Shown in pieces: positions 45,680-56,549 of a stretch of DNA of 64,000 nucleotides. The translations under genes and the position numbers were made by a program. Source of the DNA: Costus lasius (Eukaryota; Streptophyta; Magnoliopsida; Zingiberales; Costaceae). The stretch covers positions 19,465,501 to 19,529,500 of the forward strand of contig CM050454.1 in assembly GCA_027563935.2 (NCBI GenBank), given 5' to 3'. Each line of letters opens with the position of its first letter. The first letter of the stretch is position 1. Under the pieces are notes generated by a model that was not told the origin of the DNA, searched no databases, and was given only the letters and a program-made list of their open reading frames with translations.

Positions 45680-46997
45680 TCGAAAACAGCTTTTTAAAAG
45701 GTTCAGTTTCTAATGAGTCGGGAATTCATGGGTTCGCCACATTGACAATTATGAGTTGTTAAAAGAATAACTAATTCACAGAAATTATCTAACATGAAAG
45801 GAACTCTTCCTAAGGTGCATACTACCTCCTCCCGAAGCGTAGTACAGTATTCAACTAGATTAACTAACTACTCCCGTGATAGTTAACCCAATTGAACCCC
45901 TTAAGCTCTATGAAGTGTTTGTTTAACCCTTCAGACAAATCCAAACTACTTCCGTGATTGGATTCGTAGGTCTAGTTGAAATAGATTGGACATTGCGATT
46001 CATCTCCCAGTCCTTCTCGCAACGTCTAAGACGTATAAATACTTGGCTAGGGTAAATTACGAGATAGGTAAAATTTCAACTAAATAATGCAGATAAATTC
46101 TAATGAAAATAGTAAAAGCATGGATTAACTCATAAAAGTCAAAGGGCTACGCCCAATCATCCCGACAAAGATTTCTACTCGCTCATGTTAGTATGGAAAT
46201 ACATGGTGTTGTGATGAACTAGTAAACGCATAAAAGATTGCAAGAAATCACTAAAGAGACTACAGAATCGCCTTCTCCTTGATCCGATGATGAGGATTGG
46301 TTGATCTATCATCGCCTTCAGGGGAAATCTCGCCGGAAAAAATGTTTGAAACCAGGTTTTCTCCCTTGTCACCGCCGCTGTTCGTCTTCGTCCGTCGAAG
46401 CTCCCTTAAACCGATCAAAATCCCATCTTTTATAGCTAGACCGGTTTAGAACCCATCAAGGAACGGTTCTGCAAAGTTTGGCTCAAATCCGGTTCAAAAC
46501 GAGTGAGAATCGAGCGAAAAACTCGTCAGGCGGAAACTTTTACGGCCCGTGATGTGTTTACGGCTTCGGCCGTAATTCTTTCGGCGTATAATGCTTTTGG
46601 TCACAAAAACTTTTACGGCCCGTGATGGAATTACGGCTTCACCCGTGAAAGTTTCGGTGGACTTTTATACTTAGTCAATTTTCACCTCCCGCTCGTCATC
46701 GTGTTTACGGCCGAATCCACAATTACGGCCAAGGCTGTAAATGTCTCGTTCTTTACCGTTTTTGCTCCAAATTTGACGTGTGGTCTCGTGATCTCCTCGG
46801 GAATTGTGCTTTGACCTTAAAACTCTCGAAATCCTTTATTTTTATGCCCTTTTACCTACATTTTCAATAAAACCAAAAAAAGTGAAGATTCTGTGCAAAG
46901 TAAGATAAAAACACTAGAAGTAATACAAAATCATGCAAATAAGTCCAAAATATGATGTAAAACATAGGCAAAAACACTATATAAATGCAACGCATCA
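45680..46997 (-). mobile_element. Athila G 5' LTR, truncated (1318 bp)
   Basis: Matches 40150-41470 nearly base for base. Its inner 150 bp, the primer site and gag are missing; it runs directly into protease sequence at cgaaaacagc. The right end is followed by the second GTTCC. Confidence 0.88.
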
Positions 46998-47063
46998 GTT
47001 CCCTGTGGAATTTGATATCTTTTATATTACTTCGACATAACCTTGCACTTGCGGGACGTGTCA

Positions 47064-47346
47064 ATAGACAGCGCCGCGTCTTCAGCAAGCATCATCGTGT
47101 CGTCAGCGATAAGAATCTTGGCAGTGGACTTCATATCTTCTTACAAAGTCGCTGTAGATAATATCTTCATTCCAAATTGCATTTGCTTATAGCATCTTCA
47201 ATTTGAGAGGAGGTGTTAATATTAGTATTTACTGAATATAGACTAGGATAGTTTTCTATATATATAGGTACCTTATAAACAATCTAATGATCAAGTTAAT
47301 CAATGGAGACTAGACTCATTCCTTACAATGCTCTCTTATGTTAACA
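47064..47346 (+). mobile_element. Copia 3' end with short LTR (Ale-like)
   Basis: 47140-47213 reads like SSFQIAFAY-SIFNLRGGVN, the last residues of copia pol, with purine tract gagaggagg, then an LTR of 133 bp (47214-47346) with TGTTAA...TTAACA ends and a TATATATATA inside. Short LTRs of this kind are typical of the Ale lineage. The rest of the element is replaced by the Athila E LTR on the left. Confidence 0.55.
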
Positions 47347-47570
47347 TAACTCACTTTTGATGTTAGTAATGTAATCTATATAAGGATTAAGGGTCCTTCC
47401 ATTTGTATAGGTACTAAAACTAGGCAATAGCCGTACGTCAATAGAGTTTTGCATTTTAAAGTCCAATTCTTTGCATTCTACATTTTAGTTCTTCAAGTTT
47501 TCACTATTTACAAATTAGACCCTTGATATTTTTCCTTCATTTTCCTCCAAGGTTCATAATGGCTGGTGTT

Positions 47571-48445
47571 AATACTTCTATGCAACCTTTTATTTATGGA
47601 TTCCAAACTTTTGTCATAGTATTTATAGGAGAAAACTATAATTTTTGAAAAATCTAGATGAGAACCGTGCTCCAATTGTATGGATTAGAGTCTATCAGCA
47701 ATAAAGGCTATGAAGCCCAAAAAAATAAAAGCTATCTTTCCATAGAGGAAAAAGAATAGTTAGATATGAAGCGCATGAAGGATGCTTGCTCCCTATGTTT
47801 AATTCAGCAAGCAATAGCTGAAAATATATTTAAGAGGATTACGGTGGCAGAAAAAAATCCAAGGATGGATGGGATATTCTAAAAAAGTATTTGAAGGAGA
47901 TAGTAAGGTATGTAACATTAAACTTGATTCTTTTATAAGAGAATTAGAAATTTTAAAAATGAAAGAAGGAGAACAAATGGACTTTTTTTTTTGAAAAAAT
48001 AAGGGAAATAGTTAATCAAATACATGCTCTTGGAGAAAATATTTGTGATCAAAGAATAATAGAGAAAATTTTGATTAGTCTTCCAAAAAATATGATTATA
48101 TTATTAATGCAATAGAAGAGTCAAAAGATATTTCAAAATTATTTGTACAAAAATTAATAGGTTCTTTATTATCAATAAGACCATTGCAGAAAGTGCTTTC
48201 TGGTCAAAATTAAGTTTTATGCCTCAAAATAATATCAATAACACCATTTCAGAAAGCTCCGAGATGAAAGGTATCAAAAGAGGAGGTCAAGTACTAGTTT
48301 GGAGAAAGGAATTTTAATAGAGATACGAGTTCATTTTCAAAAGCTCTATGCAATATTTGTAAGAAGACTAATTATTCTACTAGTAATTGTTGGTGTAAAA
48401 AAAGCCCTACTATATATTTGTAAAAAAATTAGTCATAATCTGAAT
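47571..48445 (+). pseudogene. Copia F gag
   Basis: Begins MAGVNTSMQPFIYGFQ and contains KGWDILKKYLKE-like UBN2 motifs, then KMKEGEQMDFFFEKIREIVNQ and IEESKDISKL. The zinc knuckle near 48355 reads CNICKKTNYSTSNC: the His ligand is Tyr. Stops and one T-rich expansion (ctttttttttt near 47985) break the frame. Confidence 0.7.
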
Positions 48446-48539
48446 AATCATATATAAGAATGGTCAAGCAAATTTTAGTAGCAAAGAAGAAGAAGAAAAA
48501 TTATTTTATGTATTCTCTTTTGTGTTTAATGAAGACAAT

Positions 48540-49168
48540 AATATATGATATTTGGATAGTGGCTGTAGTAATCGTATATCTAGAAATAAAAATAGTTTTC
48601 AAAATATTGATTGTACTACCTCATCTAAAGAACGTATGAGAAATGAGACAAGAGTAGAAGTAAAAGGAAAATGTATCATAGCAGTTCAAACTAGAAAAGG
48701 AGTAAAATACATTATTGGTACTTGATTTGCCACAAAATTTTTTAAGTGTTGGATAGTTAGTTGAATATGGTTATAGTGTTCAATTTGAAAAATGAGCTTA
48801 TACAATTTTTGATAATAAAAATCAATTAATTACAAAAAATAATGTAGAGGCAAATAGAAAATTTTCTCTATAGCTCTAGATACCTCTTCAGCTTGCCATG
48901 AGAACAAAGCATTTGTAGAAAAGTCATGACTATGACATAAATGATATTGCCACCTAAATTTTAGGAGTCTAAAATTACTCAAAGAAAAAAAAAGAAATCG
49001 TATATGTTCTTCCACAAATTTTTGATAATATTAATATTTGTGAAGACTGTATTATGGGAAAACATCATAGGACACATTTTCCAATACAAGCAAGAAGTGC
49101 AATGACACCACTTGAGCGTGCCCATACAAATATATACAGTAAAATGTAGACACCTTCCATCCTTAATA
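48540..49168 (+). pseudogene. Copia F protease and integrase N-terminus
   Basis: YLDSGCSNRISRN at 48550-48590 keeps the DSG active site of copia protease. 48950-49150 reads HLNFRSLKLLKEK in part, then NICEDCIMGKHHRTHFP and PLERAHTNIYSKM, the pre-integrase zinc-binding part. The frame is lost at the insertion point, after TPSIL. Confidence 0.65.
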
Positions 49169-49593
49169 GTCTGTTTCTTTGGAGAGAAAATAGGAGGGGA
49201 GGGAGAGAAAAACTTTTTTTATCTTGTTTCTTTGGAAAGAATAAGATGAGAGGATAGAAAAGAGGAGAGAAAAAATTTATTCTTTTCTCTCTAAAGTTTT
49301 CTCTCCAAATTGGAGAGAAAACCTAACTAACTCATGAAACCTCTCATCTCACGCTCACTTGCTCTTGTTCTCCCGAGCTTTCTCCCTCCCGTCTCTCTTG
49401 CTTGGTTGCCCTCATTTATTCGTCTCCTCCTCTAGGCTCTAGCTTTCTCCCATTCTCTCCCTATGCTCACATCTCTTCGCCTCCGCGCTTGCTGCGCTCG
49501 CTCGCGCCAACCGCCCCTTTGCAATATCGTCCATCAAGCGCCGCCCCTTTACAGTTTCGTCCATCAATTATGAATGTATTTGTATCAAATATA

Positions 49594-51282
49594 TGTTGGG
49601 GTATGCCCTTAAGGCTAATGTTTGAGGCCTAGGGATTATATCAGTATCATGTATAAACTCAATGTTTATAAAGGCAATGGTTGTTATTCAGGTTGTTGCA
49701 TTATCTGCTGCCATATGTATACTTCTGAATAATGTCTCAATGCTGTTCAGCTTGGCTGACATGCAGTATTGTCCTTAGTCGAGATATCTTGGTGAACATG
49801 AGACAGCCTTGATATGATTGAGACTAATATGTGTTCTAATCTTATAAGATGCCTCGAGCATGGAATAAGATGTAGACTCATGGGTACATTGGATGTACTG
49901 GACAGACCCTACTTAGGATATTCAATTGCTTGTCACAATGTGAATAATCCTTATGTACAAACAAGTGGCATATTTCCTCTGACTTGAGATCACTTGTGTT
50001 TCTAAATGATGATTGGCATTGTCTTGAGGTAGTTCAATATCATTTGAAACATAATGGTTATAGACTATCTTGGATAATGAACATGAGTCATGTTAGGGCG
50101 CTAGTGATAGATATAGGATTGCCTTCTCCTTGATTGGAGTGTGATGTTCTAAAGGGGCCCCCTTATATGAGATGATTGAGAAAGTGTATGGCCATACCCA
50201 GATGACTATGTTCATCTGATCTAATCATTCTCATCATATTGGAGTTACAAGCTTGACACGCTTGTCCAATAAGAACATCCAGTGGCAAAGGAAACATGTA
50301 TGCCTAGTGAGTTGAATTCACACTTGTGCTATGGTTTGGGTGTAGTCTTGGAAGACTCTTTCCTTTATATCGGGAGACAGTGATGTGTTGCTAGATACCC
50401 CTCACTGTTCGTGATAACGTAAGTTATCGTTACCGACATTTAAAGGAAACCCATAGGGTCGCACAATTTGATGATATGGCTTACTTAAGTCAGATCGTGT
50501 GGACTGAATTGTTTTGGTTCAGTTTAAAGGAATGTAAACTCTGATTGTAAGTGAGATCTGGTCTGATCATGTTTGATTGATTAGGGCTTGAGATCGGTAA
50601 GCTTCGATCGAGAGAACTGATGCTAGATCGATAAGATCAAGAGCATTGAGAGATGAATGGTTAGATCTTGAGCCATCTGGTTCATAGGTGATCTAGACCA
50701 TGTCTTGGTTTGATTTGGTCTTTGAACCAAATGCAATTGAACCGAATAAATGAACCGGTTCACTTATGTGAACGTATGGTTCATTTGAGAGAAGTTCGAT
50801 GGTGGTAACGTGGGCATTGAAGGAGGAGTTAGTGCTTTCTATTTTTGGAAAGCCATTTTCCTTGTTGATTCCTCAACGTCTTCGAACGTGTAAACTCACT
50901 CCTCTCTCACACGCCGACTTGCATCTTCTTGCTTTTGCCTTGGGTGATCTTCACGCCAAGGAGGAGATTCGGTTAGCCAAGGAACTTCATCTCTTCTCCT
51001 CCACACAAAAGGATCACTTGGAGAACTTTGCTAGCACAAAGATCGACAAGGAGTAGCCTTCAACATCTTGTATGCGCACACTTTGGAGAAGAAGCGCTTG
51101 CCTCTTTCCCTTCCAAGTCGCCATCCATACAATGGCAATGGTAAGATCTTAACATGATCTTTGCAAGTTAATAAGTTAATCATAAGATCATGCCTTATGC
51201 GATCACTTGAAATCCTTTTTCCGCCCATGCTTGATTTTAGAAGTGCATGTGATTAGGGTTTCGCCCCCTTTGGGGACTTTCA
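49594..51282 (+). mobile_element. Copia solo LTR (1689 bp)
   Basis: TGTTGGGGTATGCCC...GGGACTTTCA, flanked on both sides by ATATA (49589-49593 and 51283-51287). It shares a U3 block with copia C, including the 18-nt loop tgtgttgctagatacccc, but is otherwise diverged. The small ORF at 50799-51056 inside it has no known domain and is not supported. Confidence 0.82.
50377..50428 (+). other. U3 hairpin pair of the solo LTR
   Basis: ACAGTGA 50377-50383 with TCACTGT 50402-50408, same 18-nt loop as copia C. The second hairpin is GATAAC 50413-50418 with GTTATC 50423-50428. Both stems differ from copia C but pair fully. Confidence 0.65.
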
Positions 51283-51486
51283 ATATATATTACATTTTAT
51301 CAATATATATTTTTTATCTATCTTTTTTTAGTAATAAAATTTTCTTTCCCATTTTCGTTCCCTCTAAAGAAATAGAAGGCGTGAAAAAGAAAATTGTTTT
51401 CTTTTCTCCTTACTTTTCTCTTCCCTCTATTTTTCTTTTCTTCTTAATTTTCTTCCCTTCCAAAGAAACAAACCATTATAAGTGAT

Positions 51487-52040
51487 AAGAGGTGTTTTAT
51501 CACATTTGTTGATGATTTTACAAGAATGACTTGGATATATTTCTTAAATGAAAATTCAGAAGCATTTGAAGATTTTAAGAAATTTAAAGCATATGCAGAA
51601 AAGCAAAGTGGGTATTTTCTCAAAGTCTTTATAAGTGATAGAGGAAGAGAATATACTTTGATAAATTCTATTAAGATGAAAGAATACATCATCTATTAAC
51701 TGTGGTATATACTTCTCAACAAAATAGTGTTGCAGGGACAATTAGCACTATTACAGAGATGACAAGAACAATGCTAAATGATAAAACCTTGCTAATTCCT
51801 TTTGGGGAGAAGTTGTTAATACTGTAGTTTATATTCTTAATCAGTGTCCAACAAAAGCTATGCAAAATAAGACTACTATTGAAGCAAGGAGTAGCCAAAA
51901 ACAATATATAAGTCATTTTAAAGTATTTGATTTAATTTGTTATGCTCATATTCCTAATGAAAGAAGATCCAAGTTAGATGATAAAAGTGAAAATTGCATT
52001 TTTATTAGTTATGACTCAAATACAAAAGATTATAGACTAT
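51487..52040 (+). pseudogene. Copia F integrase core
   Basis: RCFITFVDDFTRMTWIYFLN then EAFEDFKKFKAYAEKQSG and FISDRGREYT, the integrase core with the two first acidic residues (VDDF, SDRG). Later parts appear in other frames; 51860-52040 reads HFKVFDLICYAHIPNERRSK and DDKSENCIFISYDSNTKDY, the end of integrase. Confidence 0.75.
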
Positions 52041-53055
52041 AATATTCAAACAAAAAAAGTTTATTATTAGCTACGATGTGATATTTATTGAGAATGCATC
52101 TTGGGATTTGGAAAAGAAAAACGTATATCAGATATTCTAGTAATTATCCAAAAACAACAACTACAACCTACAAGTCATGCATCAAGTTCAAGCCCAAGCT
52201 CAAGCTTTAGCTCAAGTCAAGAGGAGCCTTCAACTAAAACTCCTCCAAGAAGGGTTAGAAGTATAAAAGAAATATATGACTTGACAAGTTTCGTCAGCCT
52301 AGAGCTAGAAAATTTTGAAGAAGCATCAAAGGAAGAAGTATGGATTAAGGCAATGGAAGAAGAGATTAAGATGATTGAAAAGATTGATAAGAACAAGACT
52401 AGGGATTTCTATGATTGTCTAGGTGTTAAGTGGGTTAATAAAACCAAACATAATCTATATAGATCAATTTAGAAATATAAAGCAAAATTTGTTGCAAAGG
52501 GTATTCTCCATCACCAGTAATTGATTATAATGAGATATTTGCTCCAATCGCTTGCCATGATATAATACAAGCTCTTATTGCACTTGCAGCACAAAGGAAA
52601 TGGAGTATCTATCAATTAGATATTAAATTAGGTTTTTTTAATGGATATTTAAAAGAAGAAATATATGTAGAGTAGCTACAAGGATTTAAAGAACGAAATA
52701 ATAAAGCTAAAGTTTTAAGATTATAGAAGGCTTTATATGCCTTAAAATAAGCACCTCAAGCTTGGTATTATAAAATTGACATGTACTTTTGTAGTCATGG
52801 ATTCAGGATCAAAAGGGAACCAATATTCTATATCAAGAACCAAGGTAATAATATTCTCATTATTTATATTTATATGGATGATTTAATTTACATTAGTGAT
52901 AATAAGAAAATGATACAAGAGTTTAAAGGAGATATGATAAGACATTTGAAATGAGTGATCTTGGTTTACTACATTATTTTCTAGGAATTGAAGTCAATCA
53001 AGAAGAAGGCAAAATTTTTTTATCTCTTAGAAAAAGTATACATAAGCTCTTCTGA
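52041..53055 (+). pseudogene. Copia F reverse transcriptase
   Basis: 52101-52472 is a Ser-rich linker with EEASKEEVWIKAMEEEIKMI, the RT lead-in. 52480-52690 reads YKAKFVAKG, IDYNEIFAPIA and WSIYQLDIKLGFFNGYLKEEI. 52850-52890 reads IIYIYMDDLIYIS, an intact-looking YMDD active site, then MSDLGLLHYFLGIEV. Several stops interrupt the frame. Confidence 0.75.
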
Positions 53056-53815
53056 AAAAAAACTTAATATGAATAATTACAAGCCCATTTCTACTCCACT
53101 AGTTCAAAATGAAAAAACTATAGAAAGAAGATGCATCTAAAAAAGCAAATGCTTCATAATATAGAAGTCTTATTGAAAGTCTACTTTATCTTACTACTAC
53201 AAAACCAAATATTTTATATGCAACGTGCCTATTATCAAGATTCATGTTTGATGCATGCTAAATTCATATAGGTGCACCTAAAAGAATTCTCATATATTTA
53301 CAAGATACTAAAAAGTATGGTATCTTGTATGAATCAACAATAAATTCAAAAGAATTTAGCTACTCATATTGTAATTGGGCTAGTTCAGTTGATGATATGA
53401 AGAGTACATTACTTTTGGATCTGGTGTATTCGCATGGACTTCTAAAAAGCAAGAAACAATAACACAAATCAACAACAGAAACTGAGTATATAGTAGCAAC
53501 AGTAGCTACAAGCCAATCTATCTAGCTAAGAAGAGTATTGTCTGATATGGGCCAAGAACAAAAGCAACAAACTCTTCTTTATTGTGATAGCAAATCAACA
53601 ATAGCACTTGCCAAAAATCTAGTACATCATTGTTGAACGAAGCATATTGCAATCAAATATCATTTTATTCGCGAAGCTGAAGCAGATGGAAATGTACAAC
53701 TCTAATATTACAAGACTGAAAATAAAGTTATAAACATATTTACAAAGCCATTACGAAGTTCAAGATTTGATGATCTTAGAAGCTTACTTGGAGTTACTAT
53801 AAAATCTCGTTAAGG
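53056..53815 (+). pseudogene. Copia F RNase H
   Basis: Recognisable runs are SSTTETEYIVATVAT-like near 53470-53515, LLYCDSKSTIALAKNLVHH near 53580 and KHIAIKYHFIREAEADG near 53640, then IFTKPLRSSRFDDLRSLLGV. The acidic residues of RNase H (ETEY, YCDS) are visible. Stops remain. Confidence 0.7.
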
Positions 53816-54183
53816 AGTAGTGTCTCGGTGAATGAAATTTCATTGATTCTATAAGTTGATTTTTGTGAAAAAAATAAATCAATCGATGTTTGAAGTTGGT
53901 GATTGGATTATGACATTTTTATTTATACATTAGCCAAGGTGTAGATTTAACATTTAGGTAAAACTATAAGGAAAATTTTTCATTAAGTAATGAATTCAGT
54001 ATGTGAGTTTTTAAAAGTTTTGATATAACCCCTAATTGAGGGTTTCAAGAGATTCCAAATTAGATATTAAATGATAATCATTATATGCCTTATTTTAAGG
54101 TAATTTATCATTATGCTATATTTTTATTGATGATTTTTTAATCCATTTATTCTATTTTCTTAATATTGCATTGGAGCTATTCA

Positions 54184-54225
54184 TGACACACACACACACA
54201 CACACTCACACACATATATACACAG
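54184..54225. repeat. (CA)n microsatellite
   Basis: A run of CA dinucleotides with one T interruption, followed by tatata. The flanking 53816-54350 is AT-rich with no gene recognised. Confidence 0.85.
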
Positions 54226-54349
54226 TTATATCACTTCATGATCAAATGCAAATTATAGAAAAAAAATGACCAATCCGAAACAATTTAACTATGTGTATCT
54301 TTGATATGAAATTTATATTTGTATTAGCTAGATATAAAGGTTCTGCACA

Positions 54350-54880
54350 CATGATGCTCGTGTTCTATCAAAAGTAATAAATACACTAAAGTTAAAGTTT
54401 CCAAAACCTCCTCCATCAAATTTTAAAATAATGTATCATATGAAGTAATTACAATAGTTCATTAGAGTTACCTGTGAAATTTTTTAAGGAAACTATTATT
54501 TAGTTAGTACCAGATACTCATAAATGAGTGGAATATCAATAAGGGCATCCATCAGAAGGGTTTAAAGAAGTATTAATAAGATACATTCTTCTCTTAGAAG
54601 TATCATTGAAAGATGTTTTTAAGTGTGAAAAAAAGATATGAGATATATTGCACAATATATCTTCATTTGCATTTAAAACATAAGTCAAAATTGTAATTAT
54701 ATCAATGACACTATATAATTATATTAAGCAAACAACAAGCTCAGATGAGATATTTTAATAAGTTGAAAATAACCTTGATATCATTGTGGAAAATCATTTT
54801 GAAGATTATGAAGAAAATAAGCTTATATGTGAGGATGTAGTGTATTGTACCAATATTGATATGCTTCACAATTAGATTTC
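54350..54880 (+). pseudogene. PIF/Harbinger transposase fragment
   Basis: Plus-strand pieces HDARVLSKVINTLKLKFPKP, GNYYLVSTRYS and INKIHSSLRSIIER follow the order of the DDE_Tnp_4 nuclease end (DARVL...YYLVDAGY...RHSSLRNVIERxFG). Stops and frameshifts are frequent. The Asp of the VDAGY motif is lost (VSTRY). The N-terminal part is not seen. Confidence 0.5.
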
Positions 54881-55306
54881 TTTGAGTTTAATTACTTGAA
54901 ATGTGTAGCCAAAATAATTTTTAATATGTGTGAAATGATATTTATTTTTATATCAAATAATTTCTAATTTTAGATATATTTGATTTTTCAACAAGTTTAT
55001 TTTTATTACAAATTAATAAAAATAAATTGCATGTATAAATTTCTACTTAATAGTATAGCACAACATCTCTAAACTACTAACCAGCACAATAATTTAATTA
55101 AACAATTTAAAATTTTTATAACTAACTCTGAACAAACTAGAAAAAGCTATAAACTCTAGGAGCCCTGGACAGACCCTATGTGATATATATTGTGTAGTAG
55201 AGGAATAAGTGAAGGGCTTGAATTTACACATCATATAATTAGATTTTTTTTTTTTTTTTTTATTTTTAAAAGGCATAGGTTATTGAGTTGATAAGTGAAT
55301 CCAATT

Positions 55307-56106
55307 TAGGGGTGAGCATAATTCTATTTTTACCAATTTTACTAATCGGTAAATCAGTTCGGTAAATTCGGCATCGGTTTTTGATTCTATAATAATTTTT
55401 AGGTAATTTGGTATTCGGTTTTCGGTTCGGTAATTTATCGATTTACCGATATTCATATATATTAATATATAAAAAATAAATTTTTATTTATTAATTTGAA
55501 ATTAAATACCAAAGAGGCTGCTGAAGCATACCGATTATTTAATTTCAATAATCTCTATTGAAATGTGCAATACTGTCCACATTGATCTTATCCCACCACT
55601 GATGCTTCCCCTGAGTAGTAAAGTACCTGTAATAATAAGCACAATTTGTTGCAAGGCATAAAAAACTTATGATACCAATTTTTAGGAGGTTTTTCTGAAA
55701 TAATAGCACTTGCAAGTTGCAACTTAGTATATGACAGTATGGTTTACAAGCCATTTTCCTGGTTCATATAAATTAAGGAAAAATTGGATATTTAAAGCAT
55801 GAAAAAAATACTAAACAATTGAATAAACCTAAGAATCAAGTGACCATCAAGAGATCATCCATTGTCATTTTTGTATAACAAACATTTTTTTCTTTTATTT
55901 AAAACCTCCTCTATAAAAATTAATTAAATTAATTGGGTAATATATTAATATTGTTGTAGTCGGTAAATTGGTAATTCGGTAATTTACCGATCAATAAATA
56001 ACAAGTTCAGTATCGGTTTCGGTAATGGTATTTTCAATTTCAGTAAGTAGGTAATTCCTTATTCGGTTATCGGTAATTCGATTTTTACCGAATCCTCAGC
56101 CCTAAT
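55307..56106. mobile_element. hAT-like element, 800 bp, with target duplication
   Basis: Starts TAGGGGTGAGCAT and ends TCCTCAGCCCTAAT (inverted: TTAGGGCTGAGGA). The 9-mer AATCCAATT stands directly on both sides (55298-55306 and 56107-56115). Terminal 150-bp parts are rich in ttcggtaa/ttaccgaa repeats that can fold back. The middle (55500-55770) is of different character and may hold a captured exon. Confidence 0.72.
55510..55640 (-). other. Possible captured exon in the hAT-like element
   Basis: On the minus strand a splice-acceptor-like ttattattacag (near 55629) precedes a frame YFTTQGKHQWWDKIN followed by VDSIAHFNRDY and a stop. The composition is protein-like, unlike the flanking repeats. 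I do not recognise the parent gene. Confidence 0.3.
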
Positions 56107-56549
56107 AATCCAATTAAATTGCCTAATTTTATTTATTTATTTATTAAGGTGTTTTGTTAGTTTAACTGAAAAAGTTTAACCCATAAAGGCTATATTATTG
56201 ATAACAAGGTTTTTAGATCGAAATCTAGTCTCCAACAATTATTTATCTATGTTAAAAATTTTAAATGATTAGCTCAGCAAGCAAACTGACAAACCACACC
56301 ACAATCGATTCATGCGTTAATGTGTATTCGGTCTTCTATTCAATAAAGTGGAGAGGATTTAATGATCTTGCCAACCTGGATGCCTACTTGGTGTTCTGTC
56401 GCCGGAGACTCAACTCCCTACGAAAAAGGGCCTGCGAAGGGTCCCTTCCTTTTAATCAAACGAAGGGGTCGCCTATCAGCTGTGCACTAATCTTAAAGCG
56501 CATTAAACGCATGCAAATCTTGAAGAGGGCGTAACCAGGGTTACCGTAT

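Larger units (their letters stand above)
40000..46997 (-). mobile_element. Athila G, complete nested insertion with internal deletions
   Basis: The left end is TGATAAGTATCC and the right end ACGCATCA, flanked by GTTCC at 39995-39999 and 46998-47002. On the minus strand: partial 5' LTR (46997-45680), protease (45594-44962), cassette array, extra ORF (44023-43267), 3' untranslated region, 3' LTR (41470-40000). The last 150 bp of the 5' LTR, the primer site and gag are deleted, as are RT, RNase H and integrase. It could move only with help, if at all. Confidence 0.9.
38557..47063 (+). mobile_element. Athila E 3' LTR, split by a nested element
   Basis: 38557-39999 plus 47003-47063 gives a 1504-bp LTR (TGATGCATCAC...GGGACGTGTCA) of the same form as LTR B. 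It has a GGTGAACC array (38815-39055), TATAAAAG at 39171 and four hairpins (39565-39771). The split is at GTTCC, duplicated on both sides of the inserted element. Confidence 0.88.
49169..51475. mobile_element. TIR element inserted in copia F integrase
   Basis: Left end gtctgtttctttggagag; right end, inverted, gtttgtttctttggaagg. Without the solo LTR inside it is about 620 bp, rich in gagagaaaa/ttttctctc subrepeats, and non-coding in its transposon parts. The copia frame TPSIL resumes as DKRCFITFVDDF after it. A target duplication is only vaguely visible (ttaatag and ttataag), so superfamily is open (MULE or hAT type MITE). Confidence 0.6.
47571..53815 (+). mobile_element. Copia F, decayed, with nested insertions
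   Basis: Plus-strand order gag - protease - integrase - RT - RNase H is that of Ty1/copia. Every domain is broken by stops or frameshifts. It is interrupted at 49169-51475. It ends with IFTKPL and FDDLRSLLGV, the usual copia C-terminus. LTRs could not be set with confidence; a start TGTCTCGG near 53820 is possible. Confidence 0.7.

Noticed and set aside
50799..51056. 85-codon ORF inside the solo LTR
   Set aside because: It falls where copia C LTRs also have GC-richer leader sequence; no domain and no conserved frame.
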